This document shows, piece after piece, positions 7,088 to 16,000 of a DNA stretch of 16,795 nucleotides (position 1 is the stretch's first letter; every line of letters begins with the position of its first letter). Source of the stretch: Euryarchaeota archaeon UBA124. Lineage in GTDB: Archaea; Thermoplasmatota; Poseidoniia; Poseidoniales; Poseidoniaceae. Made by a program: the position numbers and the translations under genes. The notes below the pieces were generated by a model that saw nothing but the letters and a program-made list of their open reading frames with translations, was not told the origin of the DNA and did no database searches. Location: contig DAPT01000096.1 in assembly GCA_002502215.1 (NCBI GenBank), forward strand, positions 1 to 16,795. Reading direction: 5' to 3'.

Positions 7088-7095
7088 TAAATTTA
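7088..7095. promoter_or_regulatory. Palindromic TATA-like box between nop5 and TFS
   Basis: TAAATTTA is its own reverse complement. It lies in the short AT-rich gap between the divergent nop5 and TFS genes. Read to the left it predicts a start near 7065 and a ~31-nt nop5 leader; read to the right, a start near 7118 and a ~27-nt TFS leader. TBP could bind in either orientation, with flanking BRE bases setting direction. The role is inferred from position and sequence only. Confidence 0.45.
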
Positions 7096-7144
7096 TCCAC
7101 TTGAAAGAATCGAAGAATTCTCCAAGCGTTACCACCACCATTAA

Positions 7145-7519
7145 ATGTATAATGTCGATGGCTTGGACATGTTTTGCCCCCAGTGTGGAACTCTTTCGTT
7201 CCCGAGTCCGAGTGGCGACATCACCTGCACCAACTACAAATGTGGTTACACGGGACCTGCAAATGTAAAAATGAAAGTTGGTGGAAAGGAAATCGACCTC
7301 TCCAAAACCAAGACGACGACCAAGGCTGAGAAGCGTGAGTATGAAATCATCAAAGATTCCGATCAGCGAAAGGGTGTACTCTCAACCGAATCCTACATGT
7401 GTCCAAAATGCGATTGCACTGAAGTTTACTTTTATCTCGAACAGACACGATCATCCGATGAGCCTGAAACGCGGATGCTATCCTGTAAAGACTGCGGCCA
7501 TGGATGGCGGGAATACTAA
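7145..7519 (+). CDS. Transcription factor S (TFIIS-like cleavage factor)
   Basis: TFS binds archaeal RNA polymerase and stimulates RNA cleavage in backtracked complexes; it is related to TFIIS and to RNAP subunits Rpb9 and RpoM. The N-terminal zinc ribbon has FCPQCGT and CTNYKCGY. The C-terminal TFIIS-type ribbon has YMCPKC, then QTRSSDEPETR with the catalytic Asp-Glu pair that reaches the polymerase active site, then SCKDCGHGWREY. Length is 124 residues from ATG 7145. A second in-frame ATG at 7169 gives 116 residues beginning MFCPQCGT, closer to where family members start, and neither has a good SD. The acidic pair marks it as a cleavage factor rather than an Rpb9-like subunit. It abuts pcna tail to tail with no intervening base. 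Confidence 0.93.
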   Translation: MYNVDGLDMFCPQCGTLSFPSPSGDITCTNYKCGYTGPANVKMKVGGKEIDLSKTKTTTKAEKREYEIIKDSDQRKGVLSTESYMCPKCDCTEVYFYLEQTRSSDEPETRMLSCKDCGHGWREY

Positions 7520-8260
7520 TCAGTAGTCGCTTTCAACACGTGGCGCAAGGAAATAATCGACTTCACCTGCTCCATCTTCAAACGTGAAATTCATTGCAAG
7601 TGGGAAATTCTCACCAAACTGAATGGTTACCTTGTCGCTTGGTCCAAATCTGCGGGAAAGTGGTTCAAGATAGGTGAGACTGTATTGACTTCTTGCCGCA
7701 CCATCACAGACCAGTTCGTCCATCTCGTCTTTGTCGAATGAAATGTTGACTGAATCGGTGTTATTTCGAACATGAACCTTGAACGATGATTCATCGATGC
7801 TGAAATTTACAAGATCACCGACTTGTTTGGCAGCTTTCAGCGCTTGGCCAAGTTCAGCACCGTTCATGATAATCTTGCATGGGAGGTCCAACTTCGGCAA
7901 CGAAGGTGGCGAAGCCATTGTTGCATTGTCGAGAGGGCGGAGGTTGCGGACAATCTTACCGAGACTCATGGTAAAGTCCTGTCCATCTTGGTGTGAAATT
8001 TCAATCAAGTCTCCAGATCCGCCAAGAGTCGTTACTTCGCGAATCTTCTTCATCTCGAGTCCAATCTTCTTCGCGTCCAATTCCCACCCGTCAAACGCAG
8101 CGGCGTCAACTGTGAGTTTAATCATTGCAACGTGTGATGAGTCAACGACTCGGACGGTTAATCCGTCTTCTTCGAAGTCGAATCGAGCATCTTCGACGAC
8201 GATCATCAATGTGTCCAGAATCTTGCTGATGAGTTCTTGGCGAGCTGTGACATTCAACAT
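7520..8260 (-). CDS. pcn: DNA polymerase sliding clamp (PCNA)
   Basis: PCNA is the trimeric ring that tethers the replicative polymerases, FEN1, ligase and repair enzymes to DNA. From ATG 8260 it has 246 residues, the standard length. Matching stretches are ILDTLMIVVEDARFDFEEDGL and VRVVDSSHVAMIKL in domain 1, an interdomain loop around RPLDNATMASPPSLPKLDLP, and domain 2 ending FPLAMNFTFEDGAGEVDYFLAPRVE, the usual C-terminal PCNA motif. ATG 8260 has GGGGTG six nt upstream; an in-frame GTG at 8269 overlaps that site and is less likely. It is convergent with TFS and divergent from rmuC. Confidence 0.95.
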   Translation of the reverse strand: MLNVTARQELISKILDTLMIVVEDARFDFEEDGLTVRVVDSSHVAMIKLTVDAAAFDGWELDAKKIGLEMKKIREVTTLGGSGDLIEISHQDGQDFTMSLGKIVRNLRPLDNATMASPPSLPKLDLPCKIIMNGAELGQALKAAKQVGDLVNFSIDESSFKVHVRNNTDSVNISFDKDEMDELVCDGAARSQYSLTYLEPLSRRFGPSDKVTIQFGENFPLAMNFTFEDGAGEVDYFLAPRVESDY

Positions 8261-8266
8261 ATGAGG

Positions 8267-8272
8267 CACCCC
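8267..8272 (-). promoter_or_regulatory. Ribosome binding site deciding the pcna start
   Basis: GGGGTG on the minus strand, 6 nt before ATG 8260. It overlaps the alternative GTG start at 8269 and so argues for the ATG. Confidence 0.55.
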
Positions 8273-8297
8273 TACAGCCTACCTCTCTTTTCGACGG

Positions 8298-8305
8298 CTT
8301 ATGAA
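8298..8305 (-). promoter_or_regulatory. TATA-like box for pcna
   Basis: The minus strand reads TTCATAAG, centred about 41 nt before ATG 8260. This predicts transcription from near 8276 and a leader of ~15 nt that contains the SD. It is nearly the same octamer as the box before the small ORF at 3591. The rest of the gap (8273-8394) is presumed to hold the rmuC promoter (GATATTGC at 8317-8324 is a weak candidate). Confidence 0.4.
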
Positions 8306-8394
8306 CTTACTATTCCGATATTGCCGTTTTCGCGCGTTGAAAGACCCCCCTGTTGGCCGACGTCTTCATGTACTCTCGGCGAATAGATATCGGC

Positions 8395-9570
8395 ATGGTG
8401 TCTGTGGAATTAGTAATCATACTCATTTTAAGCTTAGCTTTGATTGCATCGATTTGGAAACTTTTAGCTGGGGACTCTGGCTCGAATGATATTGAACTTC
8501 GTCGCGAACTTCGCGAGATGAACAAGCTTTCGACTGAGACCCTGACCACGACATTGAGAGACATTGGTATTGAACAGCAAAAGCACCTCGCAAATGTATC
8601 GATTAACATCAACGAACTGAAGGAAGGTAACGAGAAAAAATTGGACCAAATGAGAGATACAGTAGACGAAAAACTACAATCTACTTTGGAGAAGAGAATT
8701 AGCGAATCGTTCAAACTCGTAAGCGATAGGCTTGAAGCAGTTCAGAAAGGACTCGGGGAAATGCAGACTCTTGCAATGGATGTTGGTGGATTAAAGAAAG
8801 TTCTTTCCAATGTTTCGACGCGGGGCGCCCTTGGAGAAATTCAAGCTGAACAAATCCTGCAAAGTATCCTTTCACCGAACCAATATGAAAAGAATGTAAA
8901 AACGCACCCTGCTTGTAAGGGTCAAGTTGAATTTGCAATTAAGTTGCCGGGTATCGGGGGCGATTATACCAAACCCGTATGGCTACCTATCGATTGTAAA
9001 TTTCCCAAAGAAGATTACCTCCGCCTCCAGGAGGCAATGGATGAAGGCGACAAAAAAGCCATTCAAGACGCATACAAAAAATTTGAATCAAATGTTAAAG
9101 GAAAAGCCAAGACGATTAGTCAAGAATACGTTGCTTCCCCTTACACAACAGACTTTGCAGTGATGTTTCTTCCAACTGAAGGACTCTATGCCGACGTAGT
9201 GAGACGCCCTGGTTTGTTTGAAACCCTCCAAAGAGATCATCAAATTGTTGTTACCGGGCCTTCGACGCTTGCAGCGTTTGTGAACAGTCTACAGATGGGA
9301 TTCCGTACCCTTGCTCTCGAATCCTCAGCAAGTGAGGTCTGGAATGTTCTTGGTGGAGTAAAGACTGAATTCGTGAAATTCGGAAATAGGATGACTAAAT
9401 TACATAAGCAACTCAATACTGCTGCCAATACGATTTCTAATGAGCGTGGAGAGGATTCGATGATGAGGCGGCTAAGAGCGATGGAGAAGAAATTGAAGGA
9501 TGTTCAATCTTTGCCCGCCTCATCTTCCGCTGCTGTGTTAGGATTGCCAGAAAACATAGTCGACGAGTAA
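8395..9570 (+). CDS. rmuC: RmuC family DNA recombination/limiting protein
   Basis: In E. coli RmuC limits recombination at inverted repeats, and the family has a PD-(D/E)XK-like nuclease core. This 391-residue protein shows the family order. An N-terminal membrane segment (VELVIILILSLALIASIW) precedes a long coiled coil (~residues 40-125, ending LEAVQKGLGEMQTLA). The core has LSNVSTRGALGEIQAEQIL, GQVEFAIKLPG and LPIDCKFPKEDY (putative catalytic Glu and Asp-x-Lys), then DFAVMFLPTEGLYADVV and IVVTGPSTLAAFVNSLQMG. Possible starts are ATG 8395, just before the membrane helix, ATG 8368 and TTG 8353; none has a strong SD. Two hand-counted 60-base lines of the gene are 30% and 35% GC, against 50% for a line of the protease gene, suggesting recent bacterial origin. 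Function in archaea is unproven. Confidence 0.88.
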   Translation: MVSVELVIILILSLALIASIWKLLAGDSGSNDIELRRELREMNKLSTETLTTTLRDIGIEQQKHLANVSININELKEGNEKKLDQMRDTVDEKLQSTLEKRISESFKLVSDRLEAVQKGLGEMQTLAMDVGGLKKVLSNVSTRGALGEIQAEQILQSILSPNQYEKNVKTHPACKGQVEFAIKLPGIGGDYTKPVWLPIDCKFPKEDYLRLQEAMDEGDKKAIQDAYKKFESNVKGKAKTISQEYVASPYTTDFAVMFLPTEGLYADVVRRPGLFETLQRDHQIVVTGPSTLAAFVNSLQMGFRTLALESSASEVWNVLGGVKTEFVKFGNRMTKLHKQLNTAANTISNERGEDSMMRRLRAMEKKLKDVQSLPASSSAAVLGLPENIVDE

Positions 9571-9602
9571 AACATCTTTTTGATATGTGAGTTCCATCAC
9601 GC

Positions 9603-10730
9603 ATGGCCATGGTGGAACCTGTACTCAAGGAGGATGGAACACCCTACAAGGTTGCCATTTTGATTCCGACCATCAACAACGCTGATGAACTCGCCATCGT
9701 TCTTGACAGGTTGACGCAACAGACATATCCTGACATTGAAATCGTGATTTCGGATTCTAAATCCAGAGATCACACGAAGGATGTTTGCGAAAAATATGGT
9801 GCAACGTGGATTGAAGACCCTTCAACAAATCGAGCCGACGCTTGCAACTTTGCACTCCGGCAAATGGACCACGAGCTTGTACTGTTCACGGACGATGATA
9901 CAGTCCCACCCCTCGATTGGGCTGAGAAATTGATTCGATGGTTCAAAGATCCGGAAGTAGGTGCAGTTGGAGGGCCAAACTTTGCTCCTGACGATGATCC
10001 ATTTGGGGCAAAATGTGCTGATGTTGCCTTCTGTACAAAATTCATGACCGCAGGCACACGATACGGTGCACAACCACGCGGCGAATTGGTACCAATTACC
10101 CACAATCCTGGTGTTAATTGCGCTCACAGAATGGAAAACCTCCGCCAAGTCAACTTCTTCGAACCGGGCTGTATCGGCGCTGAAGACGTGGTTCTCGACG
10201 CTAAGATACAACGTGAAGGACATAAACTCTTCATCGACCCTTCGAACGTTATGCCACATCGTCGACGACGACCATTCAAACCCTACATGAAGCAGATGCG
10301 GAACTATGGCTACACGCGAATGGTTGCCAACAAGCGATGGCCTGAAATCGCAACATGGTCCCACACTGCGATAGGTTTCTTTCCATGGTTAACAGCGCTA
10401 TCGATTATCACATTGATTGCGGGAGCTGCTACAGGGGGTGCAACAGACTATCCGTGGTTCTCACTCGATGGTGACTGGACTTTGTCTCGACTCGCAGTTC
10501 ATGGAACGCTTGGTCTCATGGGATTCTACATCGGACTGTCCTGGCTTGGTGCAGCAATTGGAACAAGCCCACATCGATCCATCGGAACAGTTGCTCTTGC
10601 GCCTCTCTTCGTTTTTCTCGCTCATTGGGCCTATGGGCAAGGCGTGAACAAAGCATGGCGAGAGATTCGACAGACCGGTGGGGCTGCAGGTGTTGGCCGC
10701 CAAATTGATGACCGCGAACGGACACTTTGA
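9603..10730 (+). CDS. Family 2 glycosyltransferase with C-terminal membrane segments
   Basis: This 375-residue GT2 enzyme probably transfers a sugar from a nucleotide or lipid-linked donor at the cytoplasmic membrane face, for surface polysaccharide, glycolipid or protein glycosylation. The GT-A fold shows VAILIPTINNADELAIVLDRL near the N-terminus and IEIVISDSKSRDHT. LFTDDDTVPP holds the DXD-type metal and nucleotide site, and GCIGAEDVVLDAKIQREGHKL holds the ED acceptor motif. A basic stretch (HRRRRPFKPYMKQMRNYGY) follows. Three hydrophobic helices lie at ~258-281, 299-321 and 328-346. Donor and acceptor are unknown. Start alternatives are ATG 9603 and ATG 9609, two codons apart. A TATA-like TTGATATG at 9580-9587 is centred 25.5 nt before 9609, which would fit a leaderless start there. 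A T5 run at 9577-9581 could end rmuC. Confidence 0.88.
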   Translation: MAMVEPVLKEDGTPYKVAILIPTINNADELAIVLDRLTQQTYPDIEIVISDSKSRDHTKDVCEKYGATWIEDPSTNRADACNFALRQMDHELVLFTDDDTVPPLDWAEKLIRWFKDPEVGAVGGPNFAPDDDPFGAKCADVAFCTKFMTAGTRYGAQPRGELVPITHNPGVNCAHRMENLRQVNFFEPGCIGAEDVVLDAKIQREGHKLFIDPSNVMPHRRRRPFKPYMKQMRNYGYTRMVANKRWPEIATWSHTAIGFFPWLTALSIITLIAGAATGGATDYPWFSLDGDWTLSRLAVHGTLGLMGFYIGLSWLGAAIGTSPHRSIGTVALAPLFVFLAHWAYGQGVNKAWREIRQTGGAAGVGRQIDDRERTL

Positions 10731-10733
10731 GTC

Positions 10734-10741
10734 GTATAATC
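10734..10741 (+). promoter_or_regulatory. TATA-like box for small membrane protein gene
   Basis: GTATAATC is centred 24.5 nt before ATG 10762, predicting transcription from the start codon (leaderless). It lies just after the glycosyltransferase stop, which suggests the small gene has its own promoter. Confidence 0.45.
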
Positions 10742-10761
10742 GACGCAACCCCTTTCAATGA

Positions 10762-11073
10762 ATGAAATCAAGATGCTTCATGGCTGAAACAAAACTTCTC
10801 GGGAAATCCGACGAAGAAGAGATTTGGCTAACGATACGTTCTGTTCTGACCTTTACGCGTGTTGTTGTTCTCTTCGGAACAATTGTTGTCTCTGAACTGT
10901 TTGAAGAGTATTATTTCCTTGACCTCACCATTGCCATATGGTCACTTATTATTGGAATCCCGTTGTTTTTTGTTATCTCTGTGCTTATCCTATGGGGAAA
11001 CAAATCGTTTATTCCCGTTGACCCGAAGGAACAGATGACAACAATCCTTCGGCCGATTTTAGAGCGAACGTGA
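10762..11073 (+). CDS. Small membrane protein of unknown function, two predicted helices
   Basis: This 103-residue protein is not one I recognise. A hydrophilic N-terminus (KLLGKSDEEEIW) is followed by two hydrophobic segments, ~residues 29-45 (LTFTRVVVLFGTIVVSE) and ~54-77 (DLTIAIWSLIIGIPLFFVI, then SVLILWG). An acidic/aromatic loop (LFEEYYF) lies between them, and a charged tail (VDPKEQMTTILRPILERT) follows. Both ends are probably on the same side of the membrane. Starts: ATG 10762, supported by a TATA box ~25 nt upstream, or ATG 10780 (MAETKLLG), which looks more protein-like; neither has an SD. Its stop TGA directly abuts the stop of the convergent ABC exporter gene, giving the palindrome TGATCA. 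No conserved motif allows a function. Confidence 0.65.
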   Translation: MKSRCFMAETKLLGKSDEEEIWLTIRSVLTFTRVVVLFGTIVVSELFEEYYFLDLTIAIWSLIIGIPLFFVISVLILWGNKSFIPVDPKEQMTTILRPILERT

Positions 11074-12888
11074 TCACATTCCAGCCATATCACCGGTTTG
11101 AATGGTCCACTGACTCGAATAAACACCTTGGTGCTCGAGCAACTCATCGTGCTTTCCGCGTTCAACAATGGCTCCATCAACCATGGCAAGTATTTCATTT
11201 GCATTGCGAATTGTGCTTAACCGATGAGCAACTGCAATCGTTGCACGACCTGAGCCTGTGCTGAGAAGGTTTTCTTGGATTCGACGTTCAGTCTCAGCAT
11301 CAAGTGCGCTTGAAGCCTCATCGAGAATCAGTAAGGATGGTTTCTTCAAGAGCGCCCGCGCAAGCGAAACACGAGCACGCTGACCACCGCTCAGCATGGC
11401 TCCACGATCACCGACCATCGTCTCAATACCGTCTTCTAGTTCTTCAACAAATTCGAGTGCCCCTGCGAGTTCCAATGCTTTCAACAAATCACTCTCTTCA
11501 GCAACTTGGTTGTACTGAACGTTGTCTCGAATTGAACCGTAGAAAAGGAAGGGGTCTTGACTAACAAAGCCAATTGCTTCACGGACGCTTGCAAGAGTGA
11601 ACGTATTGATGTTGTTTCCGTTAATGAGGACCTCTCCCGAGTCCGGGACGTAATAGCGCATGAGCAATTTCAAAATCGTTGTCTTTCCTGCACCTGTATG
11701 GCCCATGACACCCAAGAATTGACCACCCGCAACGGTGAATGAAATCCCACTGAGTACCTTGGTGGTTGTATTTGGGTAGGTAAAGTGGACATCTCTGAAT
11801 TCTACTGATTCGATCGGCCCGAGCAATTCAGTGGCATTATCAGCATCGACAATTGTTGGTTCCAGGTCGATGGCGGCAAAGACACGACGAGCAGCAGCTT
11901 CACCACGCTGTAATTGGTTTACGAGTATACCAAAGATGAACATCGGCATGGTCATTCGAGTGCTGATCAACAAGAACGTGACCAGCTGGCCTGTTGTAAT
12001 GTCACCCTCCTTGGCCAACCAACCTCCAGCCGTTACAAGAAGGCCAAATGCAATTCCGGCGACGACGTAGATCATTGGTATGAATCGGTTCCGGTCCTGA
12101 CTTGCTCCCATTGCCTGATCACGGTAAGCGCCTGATTCCCGGTCAACACGGTTTGCTTCCCATTCTTCTGCGTTGTAGGCTTGAACGACAGCAATACCTG
12201 ATATGAGGTTCTCAAGAACTGCTGTGATATCCCCGGTTGATTCACGCTGTTTTCGATACTTTCTTTGGACGCTGGTTGAAAACCAATACACAATTGGGAC
12301 TATGAAGATGATTGGTCCGAACAGAACGATGGCAAGTTTCCAAGACATGAGAACCAGAATCAAAAACGCCGTGAAAAACGTGACAATAATTCGAATAATG
12401 GACGTTGATGAATCTGAGACGACGTCTTCGAGCTGATTTACATCACTGGACAACACAGCCATGATTTGTCCGGTTTGTCGCATATCGTAATACGATGCTT
12501 CCATCGCAATCAGGGACTTGGTTGCGTCCATTCGAAGATCGTGTTGAATTTTGTAACCTAAGGTTTGCCAAGAATACTCGGATATTCCCTGAAATATTGC
12601 CAAGCAAAAGAATCCAAGGAAGATAAGCACGCCATAACCAATCGCTGGATCTCCGCCAAAAGAGGTGACAAAATCCTGAACGATTTGAGGACCATACAAC
12701 TCCCCTCCTGTGAAATAATCAACCGCTAAACCGATGGCAACAAACGGCATCAGGTCGAAAAATCGTGCCATGGCGTTGCCAAAAATCCCTGAAAGTACGC
12801 GTCCTGGGTATCGCTTAGCATACGGTACAACACGCCAAATTTGGCGGCCAACAATCTGAGTTCGTTCATTGATATCGGATGGCTCCAT
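11074..12888 (-). CDS. ABC exporter, fused permease and ATPase half-transporter
   Basis: This 604-residue type I ABC exporter half-transporter (MsbA/multidrug-like) is expected to act as a dimer, moving lipids, peptides or drugs outward. The N-terminal ~310 residues hold about six membrane helices, including FFDLMPFVAIGLAVDYF, GVLIFLGFFCLAIFQG, FFTAFLILVLMSW and MIYVVAGIAFGLLVTAGGWL. The ATPase domain has Walker A GHTGAGKTT (396-404), the Q-loop Gln444, the signature LSGGQ (499-503), Walker B LLILDE (519-524), D-loop SALD and the switch His555 in VAHRLST. ATG 12888 was chosen because a near-perfect SD (GGAGGTGG) lies 7 nt before it. The frame stays open to TTG 12963, but those codons read Gly-rich because they contain the SD. 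The substrate is unknown. Convergent with the small membrane protein gene; divergent from the protease gene. Confidence 0.92.
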   Translation of the reverse strand: MEPSDINERTQIVGRQIWRVVPYAKRYPGRVLSGIFGNAMARFFDLMPFVAIGLAVDYFTGGELYGPQIVQDFVTSFGGDPAIGYGVLIFLGFFCLAIFQGISEYSWQTLGYKIQHDLRMDATKSLIAMEASYYDMRQTGQIMAVLSSDVNQLEDVVSDSSTSIIRIIVTFFTAFLILVLMSWKLAIVLFGPIIFIVPIVYWFSTSVQRKYRKQRESTGDITAVLENLISGIAVVQAYNAEEWEANRVDRESGAYRDQAMGASQDRNRFIPMIYVVAGIAFGLLVTAGGWLAKEGDITTGQLVTFLLISTRMTMPMFIFGILVNQLQRGEAAARRVFAAIDLEPTIVDADNATELLGPIESVEFRDVHFTYPNTTTKVLSGISFTVAGGQFLGVMGHTGAGKTTILKLLMRYYVPDSGEVLINGNNINTFTLASVREAIGFVSQDPFLFYGSIRDNVQYNQVAEESDLLKALELAGALEFVEELEDGIETMVGDRGAMLSGGQRARVSLARALLKKPSLLILDEASSALDAETERRIQENLLSTGSGRATIAVAHRLSTIRNANEILAMVDGAIVERGKHDELLEHQGVYSSQWTIQTGDMAGM

Positions 12889-12895
12889 TGCATCG

Positions 12896-12903
12896 CCACC
12901 TCC
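12896..12903 (-). promoter_or_regulatory. Strong ribosome binding site fixing the ABC exporter start
   Basis: GGAGGTGG on the minus strand matches the archaeal anti-SD closely and is followed by a 7-nt spacer and ATG 12888. Upstream in-frame ATG and TTG codons lack such a site at a proper distance; an AGGAGGG near 12945 is 18 nt from the next ATG. Confidence 0.7.
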
Positions 12904-13017
12904 GGAACCCATGCCTCGCATAGGTTGGGCTGACGCGACCCTCCTTTCAATGCTCGTTATCAATCGGAACTTGGTTAATGCAAATCATTGATGAGTAACC
13001 GATGCTAACAACGACTC
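12904..13017. promoter_or_regulatory. Divergent intergenic region between ABC exporter and protease
   Basis: This stretch of just over 100 bases should carry promoters for both genes. Weak TATA-like candidates are GTTAATGC (around 12974-12981) for the protease and TTGATAAC on the minus strand (around 12957-12964) for the exporter. Neither is convincing. No SD precedes the protease ATG at 13018. Confidence 0.3.
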
Positions 13018-16000
13018 ATGCCGGCTTCACATGTCCGAGTTTCAACCTTCCTCGTTTGTCTCATGTTGGCGCAATTAGCAGCTCCAATTGCATTCGCTCA
13101 ACCTTCGCCGGATGTCAAAGTAGAAACAAATGCTGATCTCGATTTACTTTCTCAACTTGGGATCTCTCCAAACATGGAGCTCGCAAGCGGTTGGTATGAT
13201 TCGGACCTAGGCGCCGGTACCGTCGACCTTCTCCATCGAGATGCAACGGTTACACCTATCGAAAAATGGCAAACCGTTACGGGAGAAAAACAACTGAATG
13301 GAAACTACATCCTCACACACACGTACCCCATCCCCAGCGATTGGGTCATCGAACTTGAGGAAGCTGACATCGCTTGCTATTCGTTCATTCCAGCAACAGG
13401 TTTCCATTGTGAAATCGACAAACAATCTGTTGGATTCCTCGCCTCTCTTGGGGTTGAAGGCGTTGTAAAACTCGACCCAACAGACAAAATCCGAACACGA
13501 TTAGCACAAGCACTCCTTGGGCTAGACATCGGTCCTTCGGGCTTCTTTTATGCTGACGACGTCGTTCCAATCAACGTCGTGTTATCAGGAGTCAATCTCC
13601 CTCAAGACATCGAAGACAGAACGGATATTGATGTCCATTACCACGTTGGACGGTTTGCCACACTCTACATCGACAAAGCATCCTCAGCCCTTGCGTGGTT
13701 GGCAGAACAAGATGAAATTGAATGGATGGAAGAAAAGATGTGGGCTGAATTGCAAAACGATGTCGCAGATACCATTCTCAAAGCCGATGACCTTTGGGAC
13801 CAAACCATCGTTAACGGCATCAACAGTTCGTGGAACAGTGTTGACGGTACAGGTATCATCGTCACCGTTGCGGATACAGGTCTTGATAGTGGAACCAACG
13901 ATTCGACCATGCATGCTGATTTCAGAGATCACATCGTCGACGTTGTTTCATGGGGAATGAGTGCATCGGAAGCTTCCAGTTGTGGTTCTCCGGCGGACGA
14001 TGGAGCCGATGACATCAATGGGCATGGCACCCACGTTGCAGGTTCGGTTCTTGGAGATGGTACAAACTCCTCAGGCAACATCAAGGGTGTTGCACCTGAA
14101 GCACGCCTGTATTTCCAAGCCATTGGCGTCTACTGCAACTCGGCAGGTAAGGATACGCTTCTGGGATTACCATCCGATTACACTCAATTGTTCAAAGCAG
14201 GTGCAGAGAATGGATCAAGAGTGCACACGAACTCTTGGGGTTCAAGCGTTGATGGAGAGTACACCATAGGTTCTATGCAAGCCGATAGCTCAGCTCGAGA
14301 TTACACCAACATGACCATTCTTTTTGCCGCCGCCAATGAAGGTGCTGATGCAAACAGCGATGGCGAGGTCGACCTCGATAGTTTAGGTTCGCCAGCGACT
14401 GCCAAAAATGTACTCACTGTTGGTGCCTCGGAAAACAATCGCCCAACACAGACACTGACATGGGATGCGTTTCGCGACCCTCCAAGTAGCAGTACCAGAG
14501 TCTTCCCCACCAACCCAATCAATTCCGATCGTACAGCAAATAATCAGGAGGGTTTAGCCGCATTCTCAAGTCGCGGTCCAACCGACGATTCACGATTGAA
14601 ACCAGATATTGTGGCTCCCGGAACATTCATCCTGTCTACGAAGTCACGCTACACCACATCGGTTGGGTGGGGAGCACACAACTCGGAATACACCTACATG
14701 GGTGGAACAAGCATGGCTACGCCTCTCACCGCGGGCGCAACCGCTCTCTTGCTCGAACATTTAATTGATAATATGGGTCACGAAAATCCAAACTCTTCGC
14801 TCATCAAGGCGATTTTCGCTGTGAGCGCAACCGATATGGCAGGCCAATACAGTTCCTCGACCAATGGTGCTGGTGAAACTGCTCCGAACAATCATGAAGG
14901 ATGGGGGCGCATTGACTTGCGTCAGGCGCTCAACTCCTCGTGGATTGAGAATGAGAGTGTCATCACCGGTGCAAACCGTGGTTGGAGTTTCAACGTCCAA
15001 AGCGGAGCACCAGACCTTCACATCGCCATCTCGTGGATTGACCCTGCGGCGACGCCTGTCGTTGGAACGCAACTCATCAACGACCTCGACCTCGCTGTTA
15101 AAGATCCATCAGGCACATGGACTGAATTGTCAAACAACGTTGACACGCTTCGCGGATTAAAATTTGCAAGCCCTGCTCAGGGAACGTGGGAAGTTCACAT
15201 CAATGGTAGCAACGTTCCGTCAGGACCGCAGTTTTTCTCACTTGCAGTTAATCAGGAGACAACACTGGTCAATCTGACAGAAGACGCCGATCTTGATGGT
15301 GTTGAGGACGATGATGATGATTGTCCAAGCACATATGGGACATCGACCAATGACCGAGAAGGATGCCCAGATAGCGATGGAGACGGTTACTCGAATCCTG
15401 ATGCTACGTGGACAGCAAACGAAGGTGCTGACGCTTTCCCATCCGAAAGCACACAATGGGCTGATCAAGATTTTGACGGATACGGTGACAATGCAGCAGG
15501 TTTCGAAGCGGATGAATGTGTCACAGTTCTTGGAAATTCAACAACTGACCGTTTCGGATGTTTGGACGACGATGGTGATGGCTACTCCAACAACGATGCA
15601 ACGTGGCTCGTTAGCAACGGTGCAGATGCTTGCAACTCTGTCAAGGCTTTCTCAAACATCGATCGAAACGGTTGTCCAGACGAAGACGGGGATGGTGCAA
15701 GCGATCCAGACCCGGCTGGAATCAATGGCTCGGCTTGGACCGTGACCGACGGGGCTGATGCTTTCCTTGGGGATGCGACGCAATGGTCTGATCAAGACGG
15801 GGATGGCTACGGAGATAATCCACCTCCTGCAACAGAAGGTGATTCCTGCAATACGACACTCGGGACGTCCTATCAAGACCGATTTGGTTGTATTGACAGC
15901 GATGGTGATGGTTATTCAGACGGTGATGCAGGTTGGACCTCAGCACAGGGTGCAGACGCCTTCCCAAGTGAACCAAGTCAATGGGCTGACCAAGACGGAG

